In this document: one piece after another, positions 23,394-31,228 of the stretch
How the letters are laid out: the number at the start of each line of letters is the position of its first letter
How positions within the stretch are numbered: position 1 is the stretch's first letter
Source: an uncultured Alphaproteobacteria bacterium
GTDB taxonomy: Bacteria > Pseudomonadota > Alphaproteobacteria > Rickettsiales > UBA1997
Direction: 5' to 3'
DNA: 31,373 bases
Assembly: GCA_903849835.1 (NCBI GenBank)
Contig: CAINKA010000056.1
Coordinates: 1 to 31,373, forward strand
The notes under the pieces: generated by a model
The model's database searches: none
What the model saw: only the letters and a program-made list of their open reading frames with translations
Told to the model about the DNA's origin: nothing
Translations under genes and position numbers: made by a program

Positions 23394-24281
23394 TTAAACC
23401 GCGTTCGCCCCAGAAATAATGTCGATCAGCTCTTTCGTGATATTTGCTTGTCTCGTGCGATTGTAAACTAGCGTTAAATTCTTGATCATTTTGCCAGCAT
23501 TGTTGCTCGCAGCTTCCATCGCCGCCATTCTCGCACCTTGTTCTGAAGCACTATTTTCTAGAAGTTCATTGTAAAGCTGGATGGTTAAATTTTTTGGTAA
23601 AAGTTCTGACAAAACCTCTTCTTCACCTGGTTCGTAACTCATCGGCGATTCGAGATTTGCTGCGTTTTTATTGAAAGAAATTTCTGCTGGGATTAGCTGT
23701 TTGCAAACTTGCTCTTGCACAATCGCCGATTTGAATTTGCTGTAAATTACATCGCAAATATCGAACTGATTTTGAGCAAAAAGATTGGAAATTTTTTCAG
23801 ATAAATTTTGTGCAATTTTATAATCAACCACGCCTTTAAAAATTCCAAAAACATGATCGACAACTTGATTACCGTAAGTTGATTTTAGCTGTTCGTAAGC
23901 CTTTCTGCCAACGCAAAAAATTTTAACTTCTCGACCCTCAGAAACCAAATCATTGATGCGATGTTTTGCGAATTTCACCGTCGCACTATTCAAGCCTCCG
24001 CAAAGACCGCGATCGGAAGAAAAAATTACGATCAAATGCGTTTCGCCTTTTCCTTTGCCAGTAAGAAGTGGAAATTTTTCGTTGAGATTTCCGCGAGTTG
24101 AAATGTTGGATGCGAGCCCAGAAACCATTTCCTGAATTTTTTCTGCGTAAGGACGCGAAGCTTCAACCATCTGCTTTGCGCGCTTCAAGCGAGAAGCCGC
24201 AACCATCTTCATCGCCTTGGTCATTTTCTGCGTCGACTTGACCGATTTAATTCTGGTTTTGAGAGTTTTGAGATTTGCCAT
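23394..24281 (-). CDS. atpG: F1 ATP synthase gamma subunit
   Basis: The 295-residue protein has the N-terminal helix signature LKTRIKSVKSTQKMTKAMKMVAASRL and the C-terminal signature EQGARMAAMEAASNNAGKMIKNLTLVYNRTRQANITKELIDI. It forms the rotating central shaft of F1. It follows atpA by 49 bp, but the next gene is truB, not atpD. Confidence 0.98.
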   Translation of the reverse strand: MANLKTLKTRIKSVKSTQKMTKAMKMVAASRLKRAKQMVEASRPYAEKIQEMVSGLASNISTRGNLNEKFPLLTGKGKGETHLIVIFSSDRGLCGGLNSATVKFAKHRINDLVSEGREVKIFCVGRKAYEQLKSTYGNQVVDHVFGIFKGVVDYKIAQNLSEKISNLFAQNQFDICDVIYSKFKSAIVQEQVCKQLIPAEISFNKNAANLESPMSYEPGEEEVLSELLPKNLTIQLYNELLENSASEQGARMAAMEAASNNAGKMIKNLTLVYNRTRQANITKELIDIISGANAV

Positions 24282-24314
24282 TAATTTTTAAAAAGAGGCG
24301 GAGTGCGAATGCCG

Positions 24315-24337
24315 AAAATAGCCGTTTAGGCTATTTT
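24315..24337 (-). terminator. Terminator-like hairpin across the atpA stop codon (possible attenuator)
   Basis: AAAATAGCC (24315-24323) pairs with GGCTATTTT (24329-24337) over a 5-nt loop, and includes the TAG stop of atpA on the minus strand. With four T at the end of the right arm in the direction of transcription it could partly stop RNA polymerase between atpA and atpG. The T-run is short, so partial action is more likely than full termination. Confidence 0.45.
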
Positions 24338-25953
24338 CTCTTATCGTGAGCTAGTCGATCCGACAGCCCAGCATGATTAAAATTAGCAGACGGGGCATGG
24401 TTCAAAAAGATCGATAAAAATTCTTCGATTACTTTTTTGAGCTTGCTTTCAGTTTCGTCGGTAATTTTTTTCTCTTGCTTGATCGAGTTCAAAATTTCTG
24501 CGTGAGAAGAGTGAAGTTTGCGTAAAAATTCTTTTTCGAATTTAACGACTTCTTTTGCCGGAACCCTGTCCAGATAACCTTTCACGCCGACATAAATCGA
24601 AGCAACCTGCTCTTCAAAACCCATCGGAGAATATTGATTTTGCTTCAGAAGTTCAGTTAATTTGCGGCCTTTATCGAGCAATTTTTGCGTTGCGACATCG
24701 AGATCAGAACCAAATTGTGCGAAGGCTTCAAGCTCGCGGAATTGCGCCAAATCTAGCTTGATCGTGCCAGCAACTTGTTTCATCGCTTTTGTTTGAGCAG
24801 CAGAACCAACGCGCGACACAGACAGGCCAACGTTTACCGCCGGTTTAATGCCTTTGTAGAAAAGTTCAGTTTCCAAGAAAATTTGTCCGTCAGTGATCGA
24901 AATCACGTTGGTTGGAATGTAAGCAGAAACGTCTCCCGCTTGAGTTTCGATGATTGGAAGCGCAGTCAAAGACCCGCCGCCACAAGCGTCTGACATTTTT
25001 GCAGCGCGTTCGAGCAAGCGAGAATGGGCGTAGAACACGTCTCCGGGATAGGCTTCGCGTCCGGGTGGGCGACGAAGAAGAAGCGACATCTCGCGATAAG
25101 AAACCGCATGTTTACTCAAATCGTCGTAAGCTACGAGGGCGTGCATGCCATTGTCGCGAAAAAATTCTCCGATTGTGCAGCCAGTGTAAGGTGCAAAAAA
25201 TTGTAGCGCAGCAGCTTCAGAAGCGGTTGCAGAAACGATAACGGAATATTTCATCGCACCAGCATCTTCCAAAGTTTTAACGATTTGCGCTACAGTCGAG
25301 CGCTTTTGCCCAATCGCGACGTAAATGCAGTAAAGTTTTTGTTTTTCGTCAGTGCCTTCGTGAGCCTTGGCCTGATTGATGAAAGTATCGAGAACGATTG
25401 CAGTTTTTCCGGTTTGACGATCACCGATGATCAATTCGCGCTGTCCACGCCCGATTGGAATCAAGCTGTCGATTGCTTTAATTCCAGTTTGCATCGGCTC
25501 GCTAACTGATTGACGCGCAACGATTCCGGGAGCTTTGATTTCTACGCGACGATATTCGACATTTTGCAAAGCTCCTTTTCCATCGATTGGATTTCCGAGT
25601 GCATCAACAACGCGTCCGAGCAATCCTTTGCCAACTGGAACTTCAACAATTTTGCCAGTTCTTTTTACGTTTGTGCCTTCTTTAATTTTTTGCGAATCAC
25701 CGAAAATTACGATACCGACATTATCGGTTTCGAGGTTCAGCGCCATGCCTTTTACGCCACCAGTGGAGGAATTTTGGGAGTCGGTTTCGAACTCAACGAG
25801 CTCTCCCGCCTGAACGTTATCCAAGCCATAAACTTTAGCGATACCATCACCGACTTTTACGACTTCACCGACTTCTTTTAGCTCAGCCGAGCTATGAAAG
25901 TTTTCGACTTTTTTTTGTAAAATATTGGAAAATTCTTCAACTCTAAATTCCAT
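24331..25953 (-). CDS. atpA: F1 ATP synthase alpha subunit
   Basis: The 540-residue protein has the nucleotide-binding loop GDRQTGKT (177-184), the N-terminal VVKVGDGIAKVYGLDNVQAGELVEF segment and the PxxVNVGLSVSRVGSAAQ signature. It forms the non-catalytic sites of F1. Usual length is about 503-513 residues. The extra C-terminal part after the normal IEEFLSIF end (LNHAPSANFNHAGLSDRLAH...) has no family counterpart; the DNA there partly resembles a decayed REP-like palindrome. Upstream, 204 bp with REP-like palindrome copy 3 separates it from atpH, where most operons have a few bases. Confidence 0.99.
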   Translation of the reverse strand: MEFRVEEFSNILQKKVENFHSSAELKEVGEVVKVGDGIAKVYGLDNVQAGELVEFETDSQNSSTGGVKGMALNLETDNVGIVIFGDSQKIKEGTNVKRTGKIVEVPVGKGLLGRVVDALGNPIDGKGALQNVEYRRVEIKAPGIVARQSVSEPMQTGIKAIDSLIPIGRGQRELIIGDRQTGKTAIVLDTFINQAKAHEGTDEKQKLYCIYVAIGQKRSTVAQIVKTLEDAGAMKYSVIVSATASEAAALQFFAPYTGCTIGEFFRDNGMHALVAYDDLSKHAVSYREMSLLLRRPPGREAYPGDVFYAHSRLLERAAKMSDACGGGSLTALPIIETQAGDVSAYIPTNVISITDGQIFLETELFYKGIKPAVNVGLSVSRVGSAAQTKAMKQVAGTIKLDLAQFRELEAFAQFGSDLDVATQKLLDKGRKLTELLKQNQYSPMGFEEQVASIYVGVKGYLDRVPAKEVVKFEKEFLRKLHSSHAEILNSIKQEKKITDETESKLKKVIEEFLSIFLNHAPSANFNHAGLSDRLAHDKRK

Positions 25954-26054
25954 AATTTCGTATTTTTTGGATTGATATTAAATAGCTAGAGCTTGCGCAA
26001 AGCCAAAATTTTCAGTGTCTACTGAACCTTCAGCGTCACATGCTGAGCCTGCAT

Positions 26055-26128
26055 TGTCATGCTGAGCCTGTCGAAGCATGATTCTGGGACTGTGCCATAA
26101 ATCATGCTTCGACAGGCTCAGCATGACA
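26055..26128. repeat. REP-like palindrome, copy 3, inside the atpH-atpA gap
   Basis: The arms 26055-26083 and 26100-26128 are perfect 29-nt inverted copies with the common core. A partial extra copy of one arm (ACATGCTGAGCCTGC) is seen at 26038-26052. The element lies within the 204-bp space between two genes that are normally almost touching. Confidence 0.93.
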
Positions 26129-26157
26129 CTGAGTTTGTGAATTCCTTAAAATTAAAC

Positions 26158-26706
26158 TTAACTAGCTGCGCCGAAACAGGCTTTGCCAACATTGGCGATT
26201 TGGTTTTTCAAACTTGCATCGATCACTTCCGAACCGATTTTAATTTGAAACCCGCCTAAAATTTTTTCCTTCAAAATTTCTTTGATGACGATTGTTTTGT
26301 CGGGATATTTTTTTGCGATCACTGCTCTGATGCGGTCAATCTGCTCTTTCTGAGACTTCACTACAACCGTCACTTCGACTTCTAAAATATTTTTTTGCTG
26401 CTTCACCAAGCGTGAAAATTCTTCGTAAATTTCTGGAAATAAATTCAATCTTCTGTTGCGAACGATTGAGGCGAAGAAGTTTGATGTTAGAGCGCCGAGT
26501 CCGAATTTTTGCGTAACTTCTGTGATGATCCTCACCAAATCATTTTTCGCGATGACAGGATTTTTTAATTCATGCGCGAAGCTGGTGGAAAAATTTTGTT
26601 TAAAAACATCGAGTTCTCCAGACGTTTTATCGACCGAATTACTTTTCCGAGCCGCTACAAACAAGGCTTTAGCGTAATTTTTGGCAACGACAGAGACTCT
26701 AGGCAT
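26158..26706 (-). CDS. atpH: F1 ATP synthase delta subunit
   Basis: The 182-residue protein fits delta/OSCP: a six-helix N-terminal part starting VAKNYAKALFVAA, and the C-terminal signature EVTVVVKSQKEQIDRIRAVIAKKY...IKEILKEKILGGFQIKIGSEVIDASLKNQI. It ties F1 to the peripheral stalk. It opens the atpH-A-G group. speB lies 99 bp upstream. Confidence 0.96.
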   Translation of the reverse strand: MPRVSVVAKNYAKALFVAARKSNSVDKTSGELDVFKQNFSTSFAHELKNPVIAKNDLVRIITEVTQKFGLGALTSNFFASIVRNRRLNLFPEIYEEFSRLVKQQKNILEVEVTVVVKSQKEQIDRIRAVIAKKYPDKTIVIKEILKEKILGGFQIKIGSEVIDASLKNQIANVGKACFGAAS

Positions 26707-26805
26707 TTGAGATCTTTTTTAAAATTTAATTTGAAAAACTTTCAGCAGAACATCGCGAATCCAAGGCGCGGCACCATATTTTTAAGAAAAATAAAATGCA
26801 AAAGT

Positions 26806-27771
26806 TTATTTGCTGGGCGCGGATTGCCGGACTTTTTTCGGATTCAAAAAAGCGTAAGAAAGAATTTTGTAGCACAATTTCGCCGCCAAAAAATCGCAGG
26901 AGTGCAAGGCCTTCACCGGCGCCAGCTCCACCACATCCGCACCAACAATATTCGAAATTTTGCTGGCTTCACGGATGATGTCGAGCGCGTCTTCCCACAT
27001 TACGCCACCGGGTTCCGGAGTTCCCGTCGCTTGCATCAAACTCGAATCAAATCCGTCCAAATCGAAAGTTAAAAAAACTGGCCGACCTTTGAGCGCAGCG
27101 ACGATTTTTTTCGCGTCCCAATTTCTGCGATCCTTGCCGAAGTGAATGGTGATGCGGTGGCGATTGGCTTCGAGGTAAGGAATTTCGCTCGCCGAAATAT
27201 TGCGAATGCCGCAAGAAATTAAAGTTGAAATCGGATTGTCCATCACGCGGCGCAGCGCGGCAGCATGGGAATAATGTTCTCCGTCAAAACCGTCGCGCAA
27301 ATCGGCGTGAGCATCGAAATGCAGAATCGCAAGGTCAGGATATTTTTTGACAAAAGGTCGAATCGAGCCCGCAGTGATTGAATGCTCGCCACCAAGAATC
27401 AGCGGAAATTTTCCCGCATCCAAAATTTTCTGCGTAATTTTTTCGAGCTGCTTCAAAGATTTTGCAACTGAAGTGTAATCAATTTTCGGCTCTTTCAAAG
27501 TGACGACGCCGTATTTGCGAAATGGCTCGAACCAGAATTCTTCGTCGAAAAGTTCGACTTGTTGCGAAGCTTTAATGATCGCTGCCGGCCCGTTTTTCGT
27601 GCCTCCGCCGTAACTGACAGATTTTTCTAAACCGAAGGGAACGACGACAACTTTTGCTTGGTCGGGAGATTTTAAATATTTTTCCTCAATGCCAAGAAAG
27701 CCGGATTTTTGGGGGAGGAATTGTAGGGGAGACCCTTGTGGTCGCCCGCTTTTAATATTTTTTTTTGTCAT
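26806..27771 (-). CDS. speB: Agmatinase-family ureohydrolase with repeat-derived N-terminus
   Basis: The 321-residue protein has the binuclear manganese-site motifs of the arginase/agmatinase family: GGEHSIT with His130, HFDAHADLRD (151-160) and FDLDGFDSS (236-244), then ATGTPEPGG. TPEPGG and length favour agmatinase (agmatine to putrescine and urea), though a related guanidino-substrate enzyme is possible. Residues about 8-16 (SGRPQGSPL) come from a translated GC-rich palindrome at 27722-27748, which lies between the start codon and the conserved domain. No later Met offers a better start. Putrescine made here could feed the DHS-like enzyme. Confidence 0.9.
   Translation of the reverse strand: MTKKNIKSGRPQGSPLQFLPQKSGFLGIEEKYLKSPDQAKVVVVPFGLEKSVSYGGGTKNGPAAIIKASQQVELFDEEFWFEPFRKYGVVTLKEPKIDYTSVAKSLKQLEKITQKILDAGKFPLILGGEHSITAGSIRPFVKKYPDLAILHFDAHADLRDGFDGEHYSHAAALRRVMDNPISTLISCGIRNISASEIPYLEANRHRITIHFGKDRRNWDAKKIVAALKGRPVFLTFDLDGFDSSLMQATGTPEPGGVMWEDALDIIREASKISNIVGADVVELAPVKALHSCDFLAAKLCYKILSYAFLNPKKVRQSAPSK
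27722..27748. repeat. GC-rich palindrome, copy C, translated at the start of speB
   Basis: GGCGACC-type ends flank an ACAAGG centre: the plus strand reads TGTAGGGGAGACCCTTGTGG followed by TCGCCC. It is read in the speB frame as part of SGRPQGSPLQ. Confidence 0.75.
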
Positions 27772-27793
27772 TTTTTTGATCGTTAATTAAAAC

Positions 27794-27874
27794 TCAATGT
27801 CGCCCTGAGCCTGTCGAAGGGTGATTCGAGCCCGCATCTTGAATCACCCTTCGACAGGCTCAGGGTGACATTGA
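27794..27874. repeat. REP-like palindrome, copy 4 (variant arms)
   Basis: Arms of 34 nt (27794-27827 and 27841-27874) match with one mismatch. The core CTGAGCCTGTCGAAG is unchanged, but the flanking CATGCT/AGCATG bases of the other copies are replaced by CACCCT/AGGGTG in every place, so pairing is kept. It fills the purK-speB gap. Confidence 0.93.
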
Positions 27875-27879
27875 AAGAT

Positions 27880-28986
27880 TTATTTCAACAAATTCACGTG
27901 CCCCATCTTCCTTCCCGCAGCAACTTTTTCTTTGCCGTAAAGATGAATTTTAGCGCGCGGATTTTTGTAAAATTTTTCGAGATTTTTCACCTCGTCACCG
28001 ATCAAATTTTTCATCCGACCTTCAGAATGAAACTCGGTCGAACCCAGCGGCAAGCCAGTAATCGCGCGGATCAATTGCTCAAATTGCGAAGTGACACAGC
28101 CATCCATTGAAAAATGTCCCGAATTGTGCGGCCTAGGGGCAAGCTCATTCACAAGCAATTCGTCACCAATCACAAAAAATTCCACCGCCAAAATTCCAAC
28201 CAAATCCAACTTCTCGACAATTCTTTTGGCAATCGTTTGCGCCTTTATTTGCAAGGCTTTGCTGATTTTCGCCGGATAAATACTTTCGTCTAAAATTCCA
28301 TTTTTGTGGATGTTGGTGAGTGGTGCGTAAGTTTTGATTTCAGAATTTTTTCCGCGCGCAACCAGCACCGAAATTTCGGAATCAAACGGACAGAATTTTT
28401 CTAGAATTAACGGGGGAGACCCTTGTGGTCGCAGGCGGGCTAGCACAAGGCCAGCCCCTACAGCAACGTCAATATCCGCAGCCTTAGTCAAAACAAATTG
28501 ACCCTTGCCGTCGTAACCCATTGTCGCTGTTTTCAGAATCGCCCCATGGGAATTTGTTCTGAATTTTTTCAGATTTTTTTGCAGCTCTTCAAGACTAGAA
28601 ATCTCCGCGTAATCCGCCGTCTTCACCCCAATCGAATTAAGAAAATTTTTCTCCAAAATTCGGTGCTGGGTAATTTTTAAAACTTCTGCTCGCGGAAAAA
28701 ATGAAACCTGCGAAGCCACGTAATCCACAGTCTCAAACGGAATATTTTCGAATTCAAAAGTTGCAACATCGACCAAATCCGCAAATTTTTTCAGCGCTTT
28801 TTTGTCGGAATATTTTGCCAAAATTGTTTGGTTGGTAACGAAACTCGCCGGCGAATTTTTCTGATCGGTAAAGACAACGGTGCGAAATCCCATCGCCTGC
28901 GCAGCGAAGCAGGCCATGCGTCCGAGCTGTCCGCCGCCGATGATTCCGATGGTTTTAATCGGAGTTTTTATTTTAAAATTTTTCAC
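27880..28986 (-). CDS. purK: 5-(carboxyamino)imidazole ribonucleotide synthase PurK with in-frame repeat insertion
   Basis: The ATP-grasp enzyme begins with KTIGIIGGGQLGRM near the N-terminus and has GYDGKGQF, EKFCPFDSEISVLVARG and the C-terminal ELAPRPHNSGHFSMDG motif. It converts AIR, bicarbonate and ATP to N5-CAIR in purine synthesis. I chose the GTG at 28986, giving 368 residues; a TTG at 29055 would add 23 residues without family support. Between the GKGQ loop and EKFCPF the protein carries about 17 extra residues (VGAGLVLARLRPQGSPP) encoded by a double palindrome. The gene is divergent from rlmE. Confidence 0.93.
   Translation of the reverse strand: MKNFKIKTPIKTIGIIGGGQLGRMACFAAQAMGFRTVVFTDQKNSPASFVTNQTILAKYSDKKALKKFADLVDVATFEFENIPFETVDYVASQVSFFPRAEVLKITQHRILEKNFLNSIGVKTADYAEISSLEELQKNLKKFRTNSHGAILKTATMGYDGKGQFVLTKAADIDVAVGAGLVLARLRPQGSPPLILEKFCPFDSEISVLVARGKNSEIKTYAPLTNIHKNGILDESIYPAKISKALQIKAQTIAKRIVEKLDLVGILAVEFFVIGDELLVNELAPRPHNSGHFSMDGCVTSQFEQLIRAITGLPLGSTEFHSEGRMKNLIGDEVKNLEKFYKNPRAKIHLYGKEKVAAGRKMGHVNLLK
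28412..28462. repeat. GC-rich double palindrome, copy D, inserted in frame within purK
   Basis: Two related hairpins sit side by side: one around CTTGTGG/ GACC text (28412-28433) and one with GGGCT/AGCCC arms around 28437-28457. The length keeps the purK frame open. The same family is intergenic at 7366 and 19763, and lies at the start of speB. Confidence 0.8.
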
Positions 28987-29059
28987 GAATTTTTGATTTC
29001 TTGTATTCAGAAGGAGGGCGCGGCAAGCTAGGCGCGGGTTCAACTTTTTCAACAAATTT

Positions 29060-29773
29060 ATGCCGCAAAAATTTCAGCAATTAAAAAAAGCCAAACGCTT
29101 AAAAAAATCTTCGCAAAAATGGTTGTTGCGTCAAGTGAACGATCCATTCGTTGAGAAGGCGCAGAAGGAAGGCTGGCGGTCGCGCGCGGCGTTTAAAATT
29201 ATTGAAGTCGATCAGAAATTTAAAATTTTTAAGCAGGGAAAAGTTGTGGTGGATTTGGGCGCGGCACCCGGTGGTTGGTCGCAATACGCTGTCACGAAAG
29301 TTGGTGAAGGAAATGTGGTTGCAATTGATTTGCTGGAGATTCCCTCGATCGCTGGCGTGAATTTTTTTCAGCAAGATTTTTTGGAAGAAAACGCCGCAGA
29401 AAAAATAATTTCCGAGCTCAAAAAAATTCCACACAACAAAAGTGGACTCTGCGATGCAGTCCTCTCCGACATGGCTGCGAACACCACGGGCGACCACCAA
29501 ACCGACCACATGCGAATCATTGCTCTGCTCGAAGAGGCGTTAATTTTGGCGGAAAAAATTTTGAAAGAGGGCGGAGTTTTTGTTGGAAAAATTTTTCAGG
29601 GCGGGAGCTCGAATGAGATTTTGAAAAGGCTGCGGGAGAGTTTTTCTGTCGTGAAATATTTCAAACCTGACTCGTCGCGGAAAGATTCGAGTGAGACTTA
29701 TTTGGTGGCCACTGGTTTTAAATCTAAGAATTTTGCGGCAGAAATTCGGAAGGAAATTTTGCGGAAAAGTTGA
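29060..29773 (+). CDS. rlmE: 23S rRNA (uridine-2'-O-)-methyltransferase RlmE (FtsJ/RrmJ)
   Basis: The 237-residue Rossmann-fold enzyme has the SAM motif VVVDLGAAPGGWSQ (62-75) and the catalytic tetrad Lys46 (SRAAFK), Asp137 (LSDMA), Lys177 (FVGKIFQG) and Glu212 (SSETYLVA). It methylates U2552 of 23S rRNA in the 50S A-loop. The N-terminal basic stretch (about 1-22) is typical. It is divergent from purK with a short shared promoter region (73 bp if purK starts at 28986). A perfect 24-bp palindrome begins at the stop codon. Confidence 0.96.
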   Translation: MPQKFQQLKKAKRLKKSSQKWLLRQVNDPFVEKAQKEGWRSRAAFKIIEVDQKFKIFKQGKVVVDLGAAPGGWSQYAVTKVGEGNVVAIDLLEIPSIAGVNFFQQDFLEENAAEKIISELKKIPHNKSGLCDAVLSDMAANTTGDHQTDHMRIIALLEEALILAEKILKEGGVFVGKIFQGGSSNEILKRLRESFSVVKYFKPDSSRKDSSETYLVATGFKSKNFAAEIRKEILRKS

Positions 29774-29796
29774 ATTGTCTCCACGTGGAGACAATT
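29773..29796. repeat. Perfect 24-bp palindrome at the rlmE stop codon
   Basis: AATTGTCTCCAC (29773-29784) and GTGGAGACAATT (29785-29796) are exact reverse complements and start at the last base of the rlmE TGA. No T-run follows. It could be an RNA 3' hairpin or a symmetric DNA-binding site. Confidence 0.65.
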
Positions 29797-29998
29797 GGCA
29801 AAAAACTCTGGGGAGCCAATGAAGACAACGAATTGCGTAGTTAAAGAATTTCAAGAAAAATTACCAAAATCTACCAGCGCCAGACCGGGTTTGTAACCAC
29901 TACTGTCCGGTTAAGAAATAATTAAAACCCCGCCAACCATTGTAACCAAAGGCTTAAAGTGGGGTAAAAAGTTTTTTCGATCTAGAATCGATTCGTGG

Positions 29999-30021
29999 AT
30001 TCTTCCTAAAAAAGGAGGAAT
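29999..30021 (+). promoter_or_regulatory. Hairpin covering the transposase Shine-Dalgarno site
   Basis: ATTCTTCCT (29999-30007) can pair with AGGAGGAAT (30013-30021) over an A5 loop, with one G-U pair, burying the strong AAGGAGG ribosome site 6 nt before the ATG at 30024. Weak pairs may extend toward the start codon. Such masking is a known way for insertion sequences to limit transposase made from outside transcripts. Confidence 0.5.
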
Positions 30022-30023
30022 TT

Positions 30024-31205
30024 ATGAATCGTAATTCGGGTAAATTTGTTTTTAGTCACATCACGAACTTCATGCCGAAGCATGAGTTTGACCAATGCGT
30101 GTTGCGTCATGGCGGTGATTATCGCATGCGGAATTTTTCTTGTTACGATCAGTTTTTGTGCATGGCTTTTGCTCAATTAACTGCTCGAGAAAGTCTGCGA
30201 GATATTGAAATTTGTTTGAAGGCAATGGCCAACAAACTTTATCACATTGGCTTTCGCGGCAGAGTGTCGAAGAGCACTCTGTCTGATGCGAACGAGAAAC
30301 GTAATTCAGAAATTTATTCTGATTTCGCAAAAGTTCTGATGCTTAAAGCTCAAAAACTTTATTCGTCTGAATCGTTAGAGGATCAGTATTTAAGTGAGCT
30401 TAGCAACTCTCTCTACGCCCTTGATTCAAGCGTGATTGACTTATGTCTCTCAACCTTTCCTTGGGCAAGATACAAGACAACCAAGTCAGCAATTAAGCTG
30501 CACACTTTGCTTGATCTGAGAGGTAATATTCCTTCCTTCATCGTCATCACTGACGGCAAAGGATCAGATCAAGCAATGATGGATAAAATATTTTTTGAAG
30601 CCGGATCTATTTACCTCATGGACAGAGGATATACCGACTTCAAACGCCTATTTAGAATTACGCAATTAGGAGCTTCTTTTGTGATTAGAATGCACAAAAA
30701 AATCAGATTTAAGCGCGTTTATTCTCATCCGATTGACAAGAAGAATACCGGTCTGATCTGCGATCAAACCGTGTTACTGAACAGTAAATTCGGACTTAAA
30801 ACTTATCCTTCACAGGTAAGAAGAGTGCGATTTTACGACGCAGAAACACAAAATGATTTGGAGTTTTTAACCAATAACTTCGACCTTCCGGCGCTAGTAA
30901 TAGCAAAGCTCTACAAGCAACGTTGGCAGGTCGAACTATTCTTCAAATGGATCAAACAACATCTGCGCATCAAAGCATTTTTTGGCACTTCAAGAAATGC
31001 AGTTGAGACGCAAATCTGGATCGCGATTTCGATTTATCTCCTAATCGCCATCATCAAAAAAACTCTAAAACTCGATGAGAGTCTCTACACTTTATCTCAG
31101 ATTTTTAGCCTCTCTTTATTCGAACGAACCCAGAATTTAAGCGGCTTCGTGAAATTGAGTTGCACAAAATCAGAGACTGAAATTACCGACCTCTTCAGCC
31201 TGTAG
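30024..31205 (+). CDS. IS4-family transposase
   Basis: The 393-residue protein has an N-terminal DNA-binding region (about 1-90, with KLYHIGFRGRVSKSTLSDANEKR) and a DDE domain. The catalytic residues are Asp134 (YALDSSVID), Asp200 (YLMDRGYTDF) and Glu304, the last inside the IS4 signature Y297-x2-R300-x3-E304-x6-K311 (YKQRWQVELFFKWIK). It cuts and joins the IS ends. The frame is intact and has a strong Shine-Dalgarno. The layout resembles the ISPepr1-like group; subgroup is from memory. Confidence 0.96.
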   Translation: MNRNSGKFVFSHITNFMPKHEFDQCVLRHGGDYRMRNFSCYDQFLCMAFAQLTARESLRDIEICLKAMANKLYHIGFRGRVSKSTLSDANEKRNSEIYSDFAKVLMLKAQKLYSSESLEDQYLSELSNSLYALDSSVIDLCLSTFPWARYKTTKSAIKLHTLLDLRGNIPSFIVITDGKGSDQAMMDKIFFEAGSIYLMDRGYTDFKRLFRITQLGASFVIRMHKKIRFKRVYSHPIDKKNTGLICDQTVLLNSKFGLKTYPSQVRRVRFYDAETQNDLEFLTNNFDLPALVIAKLYKQRWQVELFFKWIKQHLRIKAFFGTSRNAVETQIWIAISIYLLIAIIKKTLKLDESLYTLSQIFSLSLFERTQNLSGFVKLSCTKSETEITDLFSL

Positions 31206-31228
31206 GGGGCGGAACCGGACAGTAGTGG

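Larger units (their letters stand above)
29897..31228 (+). mobile_element. Complete IS4-family insertion sequence, 1332 bp
   Basis: The 16-bp terminal inverted repeats are exact: CCACTACTGTCCGGTT at 29897-29912 and its reverse complement at 31213-31228. They bound one transposase gene. The flanking TTTGTAA occurs at 29890-29896 and again at 31229-31235, a 7-bp target duplication (9 bp if the following CC is counted). Perfect ends, intact duplication and an open transposase frame suggest a recent insertion. The target was the loop of a palindrome (AGACxGGG before, CCCCGTCT after). Confidence 0.95.
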
